Counted from the stretch's first letter, positions 8,838 to 20,868 are shown. The stretch is 64,000 nt of DNA from Pseudomonas sp. Leaf58 (GCF_003627215.1 NZ_CP032677.1:4717501-4781500), one strand, 5' to 3'. Numbers and translations are program-made. The notes: generated by a model from the letters alone, not told the origin.

Positions 8838-10121
8838 ATGTCCCGTTCCGAAGCCCTGTTCGCCCAAGCCCAGAAGCACATCCCCGGTGGCGTCAACTCG
8901 CCGGTCCGCGCTTTCAAGAGCGTTGGCGGCACGCCGCTGTTCTTCAAGCATGCCGAAGGCGCCTACGTCGTTGACGAGGACGACAAGCGCTACGTCGACT
9001 ACGTCGGCTCCTGGGGCCCGATGATCCTCGGCCACGGCCACCCGGAGGTGCTGGACTCGGTACGCAAGCAGCTGGCTCACGGCTTGTCCTACGGCGCACC
9101 AACCGCCATGGAAACCGAAATGGCCGACCTGGTCTGCTCGATCGTGCCGTCGATGGAAATGGTACGCATGGTCAGCTCGGGCACCGAAGCCACCATGAGC
9201 GCCATCCGCTTGGCCCGCGGTTACACCGGCCGTGACGCCATCATCAAGTTCGAAGGCTGCTACCACGGCCACTCCGACAGCCTGCTGGTAAAAGCCGGTT
9301 CCGGCCTGCTGACCCAGGGCGTGCCAAGCTCCGCTGGCGTGCCGGCGGACTTCGCCAAGCACACCCTGACCCTGCCGTTCAACGACATCGCCGCGGTCGA
9401 GAAGACCTTGGCCGAAGTCGGCCAGACCGTGGCTTGCATCATCGTCGAGCCGGTGGCCGGCAACATGAACTGCGTACCGCCGGCGCCGGGCTTCCTCGAA
9501 GGCCTGCGCGAGCAGTGCGACAAGCACGGCGTGGTGCTGATCTTCGACGAAGTGATGACCGGTTTCCGTGTCTCGCTCGGCGGTGCCCAGGGCCACTACG
9601 GCATCAAGCCCGACCTGTCGACCTTCGGCAAGATCGTCGGCGGCGGCATGCCGGTTGGCTGCTTCGGTGGCAAGCGCGAAATCATGGGCTGCATTGCCCC
9701 GCTTGGCCCGGTCTACCAGGCCGGGACCCTGTCGGGTAACCCACTGGCCATGGCCGCCGGCCTGACCACCCTGAAGCTGATCAGCCGCCCGGGCTTCCAC
9801 GCCGAGCTGACTGACTATACCAGCCGCATGCTCGACGGCCTGCAGCAGCGCGCCGATGCCGCTGGCGTACCATTCGTCACCACTCAAGCGGGTGCCATGT
9901 TTGGCCTGTACTTCAGCGGTGCGGACGATATCGTTACCTTCGAAGACGTGATGGCCAGCGATGCCGAGCGTTTCAAGCGCTTCTTCCACCTGATGCTCGA
10001 CGGTGGCGTGTACCTGGCACCGAGCGCGTTCGAGGCCGGTTTCACCTCCATCGCCCATGGCGACAAGGAGCTGCAGATCACCCTGGATGCGGCTGAAAAG
10101 GCCTTTGCAGCACTGAAGTAA
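8838..10121 (+). CDS. hemL: Glutamate-1-semialdehyde 2,1-aminomutase
   Basis: A 427-aa PLP enzyme that converts glutamate-1-semialdehyde to 5-aminolevulinate in the C5 route of tetrapyrrole synthesis. The cofactor lysine is Lys265 in [30 protein letters not shown] contacts the PLP phosphate, and [12 protein letters not shown] holds the aspartate that pairs with the pyridine nitrogen. ATG 8838 follows GAGAG. The length is typical. ALA from this step also feeds siroheme and cobalamin, whose later genes lie at 53-61 kb of this window. A REP pair follows the stop. Confidence 0.95.
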   Translation: MSRSEALFAQAQKHIPGGVNSPVRAFKSVGGTPLFFKHAEGAYVVDEDDKRYVDYVGSWGPMILGHGHPEVLDSVRKQLAHGLSYGAPTAMETEMADLVCSIVPSMEMVRMVSSGTEATMSAIRLARGYTGRDAIIKFEGCYHGHSDSLLVKAGSGLLTQGVPSSAGVPADFAKHTLTLPFNDIAAVEKTLAEVGQTVACIIVEPVAGNMNCVPPAPGFLEGLREQCDKHGVVLIFDEVMTGFRVSLGGAQGHYGIKPDLSTFGKIVGGGMPVGCFGGKREIMGCIAPLGPVYQAGTLSGNPLAMAAGLTTLKLISRPGFHAELTDYTSRMLDGLQQRADAAGVPFVTTQAGAMFGLYFSGADDIVTFEDVMASDAERFKRFFHLMLDGGVYLAPSAFEAGFTSIAHGDKELQITLDAAEKAFAALK

Positions 10122-10138
10122 CTGGCAGCCTGTACTGG

Positions 10139-10218
10139 CCTCTTCGCGGGCAAGCCCGCGCCTACAGGGGCCGCACCGATTTCCGCGCTATGTAGGAGCG
10201 GGCTTGCCCGCCAAGAGG
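10139..10218. repeat. Inverted REP pair after hemL
   Basis: The left element (10139-10168) contains GCGGGCAAGCCCGCGCCTACA. The right element (10191-10218) contains TGTAGGAGCGGGCTTGCCCGC in the opposite orientation. This is the standard P. putida-type REP, arranged as a facing pair that may stabilise or end the hemL transcript. Confidence 0.8.
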
Positions 10219-10289
10219 CTAGTACAGGCAATAAAACACCCTGCACAATCAGCTGACTTCCCCAACCAAGCAGAATTTCGAGTAAAACT

Positions 10290-10319
10290 TTGTAAGGTTG
10301 GCGCTGCTTATCCCATAAT
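10290..10319 (+). promoter_or_regulatory. Candidate promoter of the Sel1-repeat gene
   Basis: TTGTAA at 10290-10295 and CATAAT at 10314-10319 are separated by 18 bases, about 50 bases before the start codon at 10369. This is a moderate match to sigma-70 boxes. Confidence 0.35.
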
Positions 10320-10368
10320 GTGCCACCAGAGACATTGGCCGCAGCTTTGCAGAGGTAAGTCGATCCCC

Positions 10369-10914
10369 ATGAACCGCACCGGCCGCGCCCTGACCCTGGG
10401 CTGCCTGTTGCTTCTTCAGCCCCTGCTGGCTTTGGCGGAGGGCGGTAACTCGCTGCTGATTCCAGCGACGGGCCGCTGCACCTTGAATGTCCCGCCTGAA
10501 GACCTGGCAAACGCCCTCAAGGCCTGCGAGCAGACGGCGACGACGGGGGACGCCCAGGCGCAATTCGAACTGGGCGAGTACTACTACACGCAAACGCCAA
10601 AAAAACTGAATAAAGCCCTGGACTGGTTCCAGAAAGCCTCGCTGCAAGGCCATGCCGAGGCGCAGTACCGCCTGGGTGCCATGTTCTTCCATGGTGAAGG
10701 GGTCAAGGCCAACAACGTGCAGGCCTATATCCTGCTGAAGATGGCCGCAGTCAACGGCGCCGAAGATGCGCTGGACTTGGCCGACGAAGTAACCGAGCAA
10801 ATGCCCCGCGACGAACTGGAGCGTGCCACCCAGGTACTCGGCCAGATCTTCCGCAAGTACCTGCTCGAACTGCAAAACGCCGAAGGCCGCACGCCGTTCT
10901 CGCCACTTCCCTGA
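10369..10914 (+). CDS. Secreted Sel1/TPR-repeat protein
   Basis: A 181-aa exported protein. Residues 1-23 form a signal peptide (a leucine-rich core ending in ALAEG). The mature part holds two recognisable Sel1-like repeats: DAQAQFELGEYYYTQTP, then EAQYRLGAMFFHGEGV with its following helix. A weaker third repeat is around VQAYILLKMAAVNGAEDA. Sel1 repeats are paired-helix scaffolds for protein contacts, often in the periplasm, and this sequence has no enzymatic motif. It stands alone between hemL and ybeZ on the same strand with its own candidate promoter. The specific role is unknown. Confidence 0.78.
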   Translation: MNRTGRALTLGCLLLLQPLLALAEGGNSLLIPATGRCTLNVPPEDLANALKACEQTATTGDAQAQFELGEYYYTQTPKKLNKALDWFQKASLQGHAEAQYRLGAMFFHGEGVKANNVQAYILLKMAAVNGAEDALDLADEVTEQMPRDELERATQVLGQIFRKYLLELQNAEGRTPFSPLP

Positions 10915-11095
10915 GCGTTACCGTTGCGGCAACCGCATCGGCATAGGGAATGGCCTGATGTTGCCAGGCGGATCCCCCCGCGAACAGGCCAGAACCGCCA
11001 GGACATACCGTTGAACGTTTCAGTGCTTTCGCCACTGCCATTCAAGGGTTATTCTTGAGTTCACATCCATCGCCGTCGAGCGGCTAAAAACGACC

Positions 11096-12094
11096 TTGAA
11101 CGCACCCATACAACCCCATCGCTTCATCCTCGAACCTTTCGAGGCCCACCGTTTCGCCAACTTGTGCGGCCAGTTCGACGAGCACCTGCGCCTGATCGAA
11201 CAACGCCTGGCCATCGAGATCCGCAACCGCGGCAATCAGTTCGAACTGATCGGCGAACCCAAGACCACCTCTGCTGCCGAGCAACTGTTGCGCCGTCTCT
11301 ACCGTGAGACCAAGGCCACCGAACTGTCGCCGGAAACCGTGCACCTGTATCTGCAGGAGTCGTCCGTCGAGAACATCGACAACCCGGCGGTCAACGAGGT
11401 CAGCGTGTCGCTGCGCACACGCAAGGGCAACATTCGCCCGCGCGGTGTCAACCAGCAACGCTACGTCCAGGAAATCCTGGCCAATGACATCAACTTCGGC
11501 ATCGGCCCAGCCGGTACCGGCAAGACCTACCTGGCCGTGGCCTGCGCCGTAGACGCGTTGGAGCGTGAACAGGTGCGTCGTATCCTGCTGGTGCGCCCGG
11601 CGGTCGAAGCGGGCGAAAAGCTCGGCTTCCTGCCCGGCGACCTGGCCCAGAAGATCGACCCGTACCTGCGCCCGCTGTACGACGCCCTGTACGAAATGCT
11701 CGGCTTTGAACACGTGGCCAAGCTGATCGAGCGCCAGGTGATCGAAATTGCCCCGCTGGCCTACATGCGTGGCCGCACCCTGAACAACAGCTTCATCATT
11801 CTTGACGAAAGCCAGAACACCACGTTGGAACAGATGAAGATGTTCCTCACCCGTATCGGTTTTGGCTCCACCGCAGTCATCACCGGTGACATCACCCAGG
11901 TCGACCTGCCCCGTGGCACCAAGTCGGGCCTGGCGCATGTCATCGAGGTGCTGAGAGACGTTCCGGGGATCAGCTTCACCCACTTCCAACCCAAAGATGT
12001 GGTTCGTCACCCACTGGTGCAGCGCATTGTCGAGGCCTACGACCGCTTCGATGCCCGCCAGGCCAAGCCCGAGGCGCCCGGCAAAGATGCTTGA
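11096..12094 (+). CDS. ybeZ: PhoH-like ATPase YbeZ
   Basis: A 332-aa cytoplasmic ATPase of the PhoH family. The Walker A motif is GPAGTGKT at residues 137-144, and the Walker B region is [11 protein letters not shown]. The N-terminal 110 residues are the PhoH-specific nucleic-acid-binding part. The most likely start is TTG at 11096 ([14 protein letters not shown]); no ATG lies at a suitable place, so poor initiation may hold expression down. In E. coli the product associates with the endonuclease YbeY and may act as a helicase in rRNA maturation. It overlaps ybeY by 8 bases and heads the ybeZ-ybeY-corC-lnt operon. Confidence 0.9.
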   Translation: MNAPIQPHRFILEPFEAHRFANLCGQFDEHLRLIEQRLAIEIRNRGNQFELIGEPKTTSAAEQLLRRLYRETKATELSPETVHLYLQESSVENIDNPAVNEVSVSLRTRKGNIRPRGVNQQRYVQEILANDINFGIGPAGTGKTYLAVACAVDALEREQVRRILLVRPAVEAGEKLGFLPGDLAQKIDPYLRPLYDALYEMLGFEHVAKLIERQVIEIAPLAYMRGRTLNNSFIILDESQNTTLEQMKMFLTRIGFGSTAVITGDITQVDLPRGTKSGLAHVIEVLRDVPGISFTHFQPKDVVRHPLVQRIVEAYDRFDARQAKPEAPGKDA

Positions 12095-12560
12095 ACTCGA
12101 TATTCAACGGGCCACGGATGCCGCCGCCCCCGATGACACTGCCTTCCGCCGCTGGTGCGAACTGGCCCTGCGCCAGCGCAGCGCCGACTCGGAAATGACC
12201 ATTCGCTTGGTTGACGAAGCCGAAGGCCGCGAGCTGAACCACACCTATCGGCACAAGGACTACGCGACCAATGTGCTGTCGTTCCCGGCTGATGTGCCCG
12301 ATGAGCTGCTCGATATCCCGCTGCTGGGCGACCTGGTGATCTGCATACCCGTGGTCGAGCGCGAAGCCGCCGAACAGGGCAAGTCGCCCGAAGCACACTG
12401 GGCACATTTGGTCATTCATGGTTGCCTGCACCTGCTCGGTTACGACCACATCGAAGATGAGGAAGCCGAGGAAATGGAAGGCCTGGAACGGGAATTGCTG
12501 GCAGAACTGGGTCACCCCGACCCGTACGCCGACGATGAAACCGACACAATCACACACTGA
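12087..12560 (+). CDS. ybeY: Endoribonuclease YbeY
   Basis: A 157-aa zinc metallo-endoribonuclease acting in 16S rRNA 3-prime maturation and 70S ribosome quality control. The metal site is the complete family motif [11 protein letters not shown], with His111, His115 and His121. Upstream, NVLSFP (about residues 62-67) is the other conserved block. The ATG at 12087 lies inside the end of ybeZ (8-base overlap), suggesting translational coupling of the two partners. The length matches the family. Confidence 0.95.
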   Translation: MLELDIQRATDAAAPDDTAFRRWCELALRQRSADSEMTIRLVDEAEGRELNHTYRHKDYATNVLSFPADVPDELLDIPLLGDLVICIPVVEREAAEQGKSPEAHWAHLVIHGCLHLLGYDHIEDEEAEEMEGLERELLAELGHPDPYADDETDTITH

Positions 12561-12585
12561 TACACGAAGGATCACGAGAACCGCC

Positions 12586-13425
12586 ATGAGCGAAGATCGA
12601 TCGAGCAACGGGCAAAAGTCCTGGTTGGGTAAACTGACCCAGGCTTTTGCCCATGAGCCGAAAAACCGCCAGGAGCTCCTTGAGCTGCTGCGCGAAGCCC
12701 ATCAAAACAAGCTGCTGGACAGCGAAGCGCTAACCATCGTCGAAGGCGCCATCCAGGTCGCTGACCTGCAGGTTCGCGACATCATGGTGCCGCGTTCGCA
12801 GATGATCAGCATCAAGGCCAGCCAGTCGCCACGCGAGTTCCTGCCGGCAGTGATCGATGCCGCGCACTCGCGCTACCCGGTGATCGGCGAAAGCCATGAC
12901 GATGTGCTCGGGATCCTGCTTGCCAAAGACCTGCTGCCGCTGATCCTCAAAGAAAATGGCGACAGCTTCAACATCAAGGACCTGCTGCGCCCGGCCACCT
13001 TCGTGCCCGAGTCCAAGCGCCTGAACGTGCTGCTGCGCGAGTTCCGCGCCAACCACAACCACATGGCCATCGTCATCGACGAGTACGGCGGTGTAGCGGG
13101 CCTGGTGACCATCGAAGACGTGCTGGAGCAGATCGTCGGTGACATCGAGGATGAGCACGACGTCGAGGAAGACAGCTACATCAAGCCGCTGCCCAGCGGT
13201 GACTTCCTGGTCAAGGCACTGACCCCGATCGACAACTTCAACGAGTTCTTCGACAGCGCGTTCTCCGATGACGAGTTCGACACGGTCGGCGGCCTGGTGA
13301 TGAGCGCCTTCGGCCACCTGCCCAAGCGCAACGAAACCACCGAGATCGGGTCCTACAAGTTCCGTATTCTCAATGCCGACAGCCGGCGGATACACTTGCT
13401 GCGCCTGACACCGATCACCCGTTAA
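12586..13425 (+). CDS. corC: CBS-domain protein CorC/YbeX
   Basis: A 279-aa cytoplasmic protein with a short basic N-terminus, two CBS modules (about residues 65-190, including MVPRSQMISI and IDEYGGVAGLVTIEDVLEQIVGDI) and a C-terminal CorC/HlyC domain (about 200-275). CBS pairs bind adenine nucleotides. Family members have been linked to magnesium/cobalt efflux with CorA and, because of this gene neighbourhood, to ribosome metabolism. No transmembrane segment is present, so it is not itself a channel. It is 25 bases after ybeY and 8 bases before lnt. Confidence 0.88.
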   Translation: MSEDRSSNGQKSWLGKLTQAFAHEPKNRQELLELLREAHQNKLLDSEALTIVEGAIQVADLQVRDIMVPRSQMISIKASQSPREFLPAVIDAAHSRYPVIGESHDDVLGILLAKDLLPLILKENGDSFNIKDLLRPATFVPESKRLNVLLREFRANHNHMAIVIDEYGGVAGLVTIEDVLEQIVGDIEDEHDVEEDSYIKPLPSGDFLVKALTPIDNFNEFFDSAFSDDEFDTVGGLVMSAFGHLPKRNETTEIGSYKFRILNADSRRIHLLRLTPITR

Positions 13426-13433
13426 GGACAAAC

Positions 13434-14951
13434 ATGCGTTGGATCACCCGCCCCGGCTGGCCCGGTAACCTGCTGGCCCTGGCGGCCGGTGCCTCCACCC
13501 TACTGGCCCTGGCGCCATTCGACATCTGGCCGCTGGCCTTGCTGTCCATCGCCATGCTCTACCTTGGCCTGCGCGAGCTCAGCCCGCGCCAGGCCATGTG
13601 GCGTGGCTGGTGGTTCGGCTTTGGCCTGTACGGCGCTGGCACCTGGTGGATCTACGTCAGCATGAACACCTACGGCGGCGCCTCGCCGCTGCTGGCGACA
13701 CTGCTGCTGTTGGCGTTCTTTGCCGCCCTGGCCTGGTTCTTCGCCCTGCCAACCTGGCTGTGGGCCCGCTGGTTGCGGCGCAACGAAGCGCCCTTGGCCG
13801 ACGCCCTGTGCTTTGCCGCCCTGTGGCTGCTGCAAGAGGCCTTCCGTGGCTGGTTCCTAACCGGTTTCCCTTGGCTCTACGCCGGCTACAGCCAGCTGGA
13901 CGGCCCACTGGCAGGCCTGGCACCGCTGGGTGGCGTGTGGCTGGTGTCCTTCGTCCTGGCCTTGAGCGCCGCCCTGCTGTGCAACCTGCAGCGCCTGCGC
14001 GCGCGCCCCTCGTTCCTGGCCGTGGCCTGCCTGCTGTTGCTGGCCCCGTGGGTACTGGGCTTGGCCCTCAAGGGCCATGCCTGGACTACGCCGGCCGGCG
14101 ACCCACTGAAGGTGGCGGCCATCCAGGGCAATGTCGAACAGGATCTGAAATGGGACCCCGCGCACATCGACGCGCAATTAGCGCTGTACCGCGACCTGAG
14201 TTTCAGCTCCAAGCCGGTAGACCTGCTGATCTGGCCAGAAACCGCAGTGCCGGTGCTCAAGGACCAGGCCCAAGGCTACATCGATGTGATGGGCCGGTTC
14301 GCTGCCGAACGGCATTCGGCGCTGATCACTGGCGTACCCGTGCGTGAAGTGGTGCACCACCAGCGCCGCTACTACAACGGCGTCACCGTCACCGGTGAAG
14401 GCGACGGCACCTACCTCAAGCAGAAGCTGGTGCCGTTTGGCGAGTATGTGCCGTTGCAAGACATGCTGCGCGGCGCCATCGAGTTCTTCAACCTCCCCAT
14501 GTCGGACTTCGCCCGCGGGCCGGAAGACCAGCCGCTGCTGCAGGCCAAGGGCTACCAGATTGCGCCATACATCTGCTACGAAGTGGTCTACCCGGAATTC
14601 GCCGCCGGCCTGGCGGCCCGCAGCGACTTGCTGCTGACCATCAGCAACGACACCTGGTTCGGTACCTCGATCGGCCCATTGCAACACCTGCAAATGGCAC
14701 AGATGCGCGCGCTGGAAGCCGGCCGCTGGATGATCCGCGCCACCAACAACGGGGTGACCGCGCTGATCGACCCGTTTGGCCGCATTACCACGCAAATTCC
14801 GCAATTCCAGCAGGCGGTGCTGTATGGCGAGGTGGTACCGATGCAGCAGCTTACGCCGTACCTGCAATGGCGTTCGTGGCCGCTGGCGATTGTCTGTGCG
14901 CTGCTGCTGGGCTGGGCGCTGCTCGCGGGCCGTATAGCCAAGACTGTTTGA
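13434..14951 (+). CDS. lnt: Apolipoprotein N-acyltransferase
   Basis: A 505-aa inner-membrane enzyme that adds the third acyl chain to the N-terminal cysteine of lipoproteins. About seven or eight hydrophobic segments span residues 10-215 and the extreme C-terminus, with a periplasmic nitrilase-like domain between about 225 and 475. The catalytic triad can be placed at Glu269 (LIWPETAVP), Lys331 (KQKLVPFGEY) and Cys381 (YICYEVVYPE). It is the last gene of the ybeZ-ybeY-corC-lnt operon. Its lipoprotein clients in this window include LptE, RlpA and the lytic transglycosylase at 21283. A REP pair follows the stop. Confidence 0.95.
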   Translation: MRWITRPGWPGNLLALAAGASTLLALAPFDIWPLALLSIAMLYLGLRELSPRQAMWRGWWFGFGLYGAGTWWIYVSMNTYGGASPLLATLLLLAFFAALAWFFALPTWLWARWLRRNEAPLADALCFAALWLLQEAFRGWFLTGFPWLYAGYSQLDGPLAGLAPLGGVWLVSFVLALSAALLCNLQRLRARPSFLAVACLLLLAPWVLGLALKGHAWTTPAGDPLKVAAIQGNVEQDLKWDPAHIDAQLALYRDLSFSSKPVDLLIWPETAVPVLKDQAQGYIDVMGRFAAERHSALITGVPVREVVHHQRRYYNGVTVTGEGDGTYLKQKLVPFGEYVPLQDMLRGAIEFFNLPMSDFARGPEDQPLLQAKGYQIAPYICYEVVYPEFAAGLAARSDLLLTISNDTWFGTSIGPLQHLQMAQMRALEAGRWMIRATNNGVTALIDPFGRITTQIPQFQQAVLYGEVVPMQQLTPYLQWRSWPLAIVCALLLGWALLAGRIAKTV

Positions 14952-14964
14952 GTTATCCGGCTTC

Positions 14965-15058
14965 GGCCTCTTCGCGGGTAAACCCGCTGCTACAGGTATT
15001 CCACCGCTCTCGAAGTCAGTGGGAACCCTGTAGGAGCGGGTTTACCCGCGAAGAGGCC
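14965..15058. repeat. Inverted REP pair between convergent lnt and ydcF-like genes
   Basis: 32-base arms at 14965-14996 and 15027-15058 are inverted copies with a single mismatch (GCTGCTACA against GCTCCTACA) and a 30-base spacer. The core is CGCGGGTAAACCCGC, the classical P. putida REP. It lies between two converging stops and can act on both transcripts. Confidence 0.85.
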
Positions 15059-15077
15059 GGTACAGGCAGTACAAGGC

Positions 15078-15839
15078 TCAATAGAACAGCCGATACCCCA
15101 CCAGCCCCACCGTTTCATTGAGCAACTGCCCGCTCTGCCACATTGCCCGGCTTTCGGGCAGCAACCCGGCAAACGGCCGCGCATGATCGCGCCCCAGGAA
15201 CCCCACCGGCGCTGGCACCACCTCGAACCCCACCTGCTCAAAGCTCCAGCGCGAGCGCTGCATGTGCCAGGCCTGTGTCACCACCACCACCCGGCGAATC
15301 CCCAACGGCTGCAGCACCTTGGCGGTCAGCTGGGCGTTCTCCCAGGTGGTGCGGCTAGCCTCTTCGCGCCACTTGACCTCGACGCCAAAATCCTCGTGCA
15401 GGCGATCAGCCATCAACTGTGCCTCGCTCGGCGGCGTACCATAGTGCAGGCCGCCGCTGGTCAGTACCGGCAAGCCTGAGGCTTTGGCCAACCGCGCGGC
15501 AAAGCGCATGCGCTCCAGCGCCGTGGCCGTGGGCTGGTCACTGCCGCCCCATGCGGGGTCGCCGCGCTCACGCCCCGCGCCCAGCACCACGATGGCATCC
15601 GCCCGGCTTGCCAGGCCCGCCCAATCGTTGGGCGCCAGCGCCGGTTCGCTTTCCAGCGCACGGGCGGCTTCCTGCACCACCAGCGGCAAGCTCATCAGCC
15701 ACAAGCCACCCAAGCCCACGACAAAGCACAACGCCGCCAGCCTTGGCCGCCGGGCACGCAGCCACCACGCCGCCAGCAGCAGCAAGAACAGAGCCCCTGG
15801 CGGCATCAGCCATTGTTTGATGAAGAATCGGATGGGCAT
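15078..15839 (-). CDS. YdcF/ElyC-like protein (DUF218)
   Basis: A 253-aa inner-membrane protein with two N-terminal hydrophobic segments (about residues 12-28 and 34-53) followed by a DUF218 domain. The domain begins at DAIVVLGAGRERG and continues through LTSGGLHYGTPPSEAQ and RVVVVTQAWHMQRS. ElyC of E. coli, a DUF218 protein with this layout, affects envelope integrity and peptidoglycan or enterobacterial common antigen lipid-carrier use. Whether this protein does the same is inference. ATG 15839 has a near-perfect Shine-Dalgarno AAGGAGGT, the best in the region, suggesting efficient translation. Confidence 0.82.
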   Translation of the reverse strand: MPIRFFIKQWLMPPGALFLLLLAAWWLRARRPRLAALCFVVGLGGLWLMSLPLVVQEAARALESEPALAPNDWAGLASRADAIVVLGAGRERGDPAWGGSDQPTATALERMRFAARLAKASGLPVLTSGGLHYGTPPSEAQLMADRLHEDFGVEVKWREEASRTTWENAQLTAKVLQPLGIRRVVVVTQAWHMQRSRWSFEQVGFEVVPAPVGFLGRDHARPFAGLLPESRAMWQSGQLLNETVGLVGYRLFY

Positions 15840-15975
15840 TGGCTACACCTCCTTGGCAGGCGTGCAGCCTAAGCGGATCGACGCCGACCAACAAGGGTAT
15901 GGCCGGCGCCGATCGTGAGCTGTGATGATGTTGAAGAACCGGCGCGCGATAGCCTGCGCGTGGCGCCCTGAACGG

Positions 15976-16290
15976 CTAGCGATGTGGCAGCGTCCTGGAT
16001 CTCGCCGTACTGGCGGGGCGTTTCTTGTCCTTTAGCCAGATGATCTTGGCCGATGTCGGCTCCGCTTGTGGGTAACTGCCGACACAGGCACTTTGACGCT
16101 CCGGGAGGGAATCCAGGTAGGCCTTGATCACTTCGAACTCTGCATGGCTCAAGCCACGCAATTCCAGCTCGGCTGGCATCTCGTCGCGCAATCGCACCGA
16201 AGTCCTGGCCACTTCCAGCGCCAGGCCAAGCCGGTCGATCAGGCGTTCGTATAGCTCCGGTTTGATTGCGGGTAGCTGCGTCTCTCCCAT
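15976..16290 (-). CDS. Unrecognised 104-residue protein
   Basis: I do not recognise this protein. It starts MGETQLPAIKPELYERL after a good GAGGTG ribosome site. It is largely alpha-helical in appearance for residues 8-65 (a run of Leu/Arg/Glu heptad-like spacing) and ends in a basic, Ser/Arg-rich tail. There is no signal peptide or membrane segment. It stands alone between the ydcF-like gene and divergent leuS. The good ribosome site and sensible composition argue that it is real. The helical core has the size of small regulatory or adaptor proteins, but nothing specific can be claimed. Confidence 0.6.
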   Translation of the reverse strand: MGETQLPAIKPELYERLIDRLGLALEVARTSVRLRDEMPAELELRGLSHAEFEVIKAYLDSLPERQSACVGSYPQAEPTSAKIIWLKDKKRPASTARSRTLPHR

Positions 16291-16340
16291 CCGTTCACCT
16301 CATTGAAGGTAAGAATATCTCCCCCCACACCTGAGCTTAG

Positions 16341-19124
<2,784 letters not shown>

Positions 19125-19130
19125 TGGCAG

Positions 19131-19159
19131 CGCCCGCCCGCAGCCACTGCGGGCGGGCG
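19131..19159 (+). other. 13-bp perfect hairpin between leuS and lptE
   Basis: CGCCCGCCCGCAG (19131-19143) and its exact complement (19147-19159) are separated by CCA. It follows the leuS stop by six bases. No T tract follows, so it is likely an intercistronic processing or stability element rather than a full terminator. Confidence 0.55.
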
Positions 19160-19185
19160 GAACAGGCCCACAAGGGAGCAACAAC

Positions 19186-19791
19186 ATGATCAAACGCAAT
19201 TTGCTGGTAATCGGCCTGGCGGTCATGCTCAGCGCCTGCGGTTTCCAGCTGCGCGGCACCGGCGCCACCCAGCTGAGCGTAAAGGAAATGGACGTCAGCG
19301 CGCGCAACGCCTATGGCCCGACCGTGGTCCAACTGCGTGAAGTGCTGGAGCGTAGCGGCGTTAACGTGCACGCCGGCGCACCATACCGCCTGGTACTGAC
19401 CAACGAGCAAGAGCGCGAGCGCTCGGCAAGCTACACCAGTGGCAACCGTGCCGCTGAATACGAACTGACCACTGTGCTCAACTACAGCATCCAGGGCCTG
19501 AACAACCTTGAACTGCTGAGCGACAAGCTGGAAGTGCGCAAGATCTACGTCCGTGACGGCTCCAACATCACCGGTTCCGAGCAGGAAGCCACCCGTGCCC
19601 GCGAAGAGATGCGCCGCGACCTGGTCAACAACATGGTCGTCCGCCTGCAGATGCTGAACCCGGCCCAGCTGGATGAGCTACAGCGTAAAGCCGACGAGCG
19701 CGCCCAGGCCGAAGCCGCAGCGCTGGAGGCAGCCCGCCGCCAGCAGGCCGAAACGCCTCAACAGTCGCCACTGGAAGTGCCGGGCAATTAA
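19186..19791 (+). CDS. lptE: LPS-assembly lipoprotein LptE
   Basis: A 201-aa outer-membrane lipoprotein that plugs the LptD barrel and helps deliver lipopolysaccharide to the cell surface. The lipobox is LSAC with Cys18. The mature part begins GFQLRGTG, the conserved LptE start. Residues 160-201 form an Ala/Gln/Glu-rich, probably coiled or disordered tail that is longer than in enterobacteria. It has a good AAGGGAG ribosome site. It lies between leuS and holA, the usual order in gammaproteobacteria. Confidence 0.93.
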   Translation: MIKRNLLVIGLAVMLSACGFQLRGTGATQLSVKEMDVSARNAYGPTVVQLREVLERSGVNVHAGAPYRLVLTNEQERERSASYTSGNRAAEYELTTVLNYSIQGLNNLELLSDKLEVRKIYVRDGSNITGSEQEATRAREEMRRDLVNNMVVRLQMLNPAQLDELQRKADERAQAEAAALEAARRQQAETPQQSPLEVPGN

Positions 19792-19800
19792 GCCCGTGCG

Positions 19801-19818
19801 GGGCACCTTCGGGTGCCC
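19801..19818 (+). other. UUCG-tetraloop hairpin before holA
   Basis: GGGCACC (19801-19807), TTCG, then GGTGCCC (19812-19818) form an exceptionally stable tetraloop stem 12 bases before the holA start codon and 10 bases after the lptE stop. There is no T tract. It occupies the place where a Shine-Dalgarno sequence would be expected. Confidence 0.6.
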
Positions 19819-19830
19819 TGCCTGTTCCCC

Positions 19831-20868
19831 ATGAAACTCGCCCCCGCTCAACTCAACAAGCACCTGCAAGGCGCCCTGGCACCGGTCTACGTGGTCAGCG
19901 GCGACGACCCGCTGCTGTGCCAGGAAGCCGCCGACGCCATTCGCAACGCCGCGCGCCAGCAAGGCTTTGACGAACGCCAGGTGTTCAGTGCCGACGCCAA
20001 CTTCGACTGGGGCACCCTGCTACAGGCCGGCGCCAGCCTGTCCCTGTTCGCCCAACGCCGCCTGCTGGAACTGCGCCTGCCCTCGGGCAAGCCCGGCGAC
20101 AAGGGCGCCGCAGCGCTGATGGAGTACTGCGCCAACCCCGCCGAAGACACCCTGCTGCTGGTCAGCCTGCCCAAGCTCGACGGCAGCGCACAGAAGACCA
20201 AGTGGGGCAAGGCCTTGATCGAAGGTGCCCATTGCCAGTTCATCCAGATCTGGCCGGTGGATGTGCACCAACTGCCGCAGTGGATCAACCAGCGCCTGCA
20301 GCAGGCCGGCCTGTCGGCACAGCGTGACGCCGTCGAGCTGATCGCTGCGCGTGTAGAAGGCAACCTGTTGGCTGCCGCGCAGGAAATCGAAAAGCTCAAG
20401 CTGCTGGCCGAAGGCAGCCAGATTACCGTGGAGACCGTCCAGGCTGCCGTCGCTGATAGCGCCCGCTTCGATGTCTTCGGCCTGGTCGACGCCATTCTTA
20501 ACGGTGAGGCCGCGCATGCCCTGCGCATGCTCGAAGGCTTGCGTGGCGAAGGTGTGGAACCACCGGTGATTCTTTGGGCCCTGGCCCGGGAACTGCGCCA
20601 ACTGGCCGGGCTGGCCCAGCAATTCAGCCAAGGCGTACCGCTGGACAAGGCTTTCAGCCAGGCCCGTCCGCCGATCTGGGACAAGCGCAGACCCTTGGTC
20701 AGCAAGGCCCTGCAGCGTATGTCGGCGCAGCGCTGGGCGCAGTTGCTGCAGGATGCCCAACGGATCGATGCGCAGATCAAGGGGCAAGCCGAGGGCTCGC
20801 CGTGGACCGGCCTGGCGCGCTTGTCGCTGCTGATGGCCGGTCAGCGCCTGGCGCTGCCTCCTGAGTAA
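19831..20868 (+). CDS. holA: DNA polymerase III delta subunit
   Basis: A 345-aa AAA+-fold clamp-loader subunit, the wrench that opens the beta clamp. The N-terminus MKLAPAQLNKHLQGALAPVYVVSGDDPLL matches the family. The C-terminal helical domain (about 215-340) joins the clamp-loader pentamer. Delta lacks functional Walker motifs, as here. The chosen ATG has no visible Shine-Dalgarno sequence; a stable UUCG hairpin lies just upstream. Expression is therefore probably low or coupled to lptE translation, suiting a protein needed in few copies. A GTG at 19813 in the same frame is an unlikely alternative. Confidence 0.93.
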   Translation: MKLAPAQLNKHLQGALAPVYVVSGDDPLLCQEAADAIRNAARQQGFDERQVFSADANFDWGTLLQAGASLSLFAQRRLLELRLPSGKPGDKGAAALMEYCANPAEDTLLLVSLPKLDGSAQKTKWGKALIEGAHCQFIQIWPVDVHQLPQWINQRLQQAGLSAQRDAVELIAARVEGNLLAAAQEIEKLKLLAEGSQITVETVQAAVADSARFDVFGLVDAILNGEAAHALRMLEGLRGEGVEPPVILWALARELRQLAGLAQQFSQGVPLDKAFSQARPPIWDKRRPLVSKALQRMSAQRWAQLLQDAQRIDAQIKGQAEGSPWTGLARLSLLMAGQRLALPPE

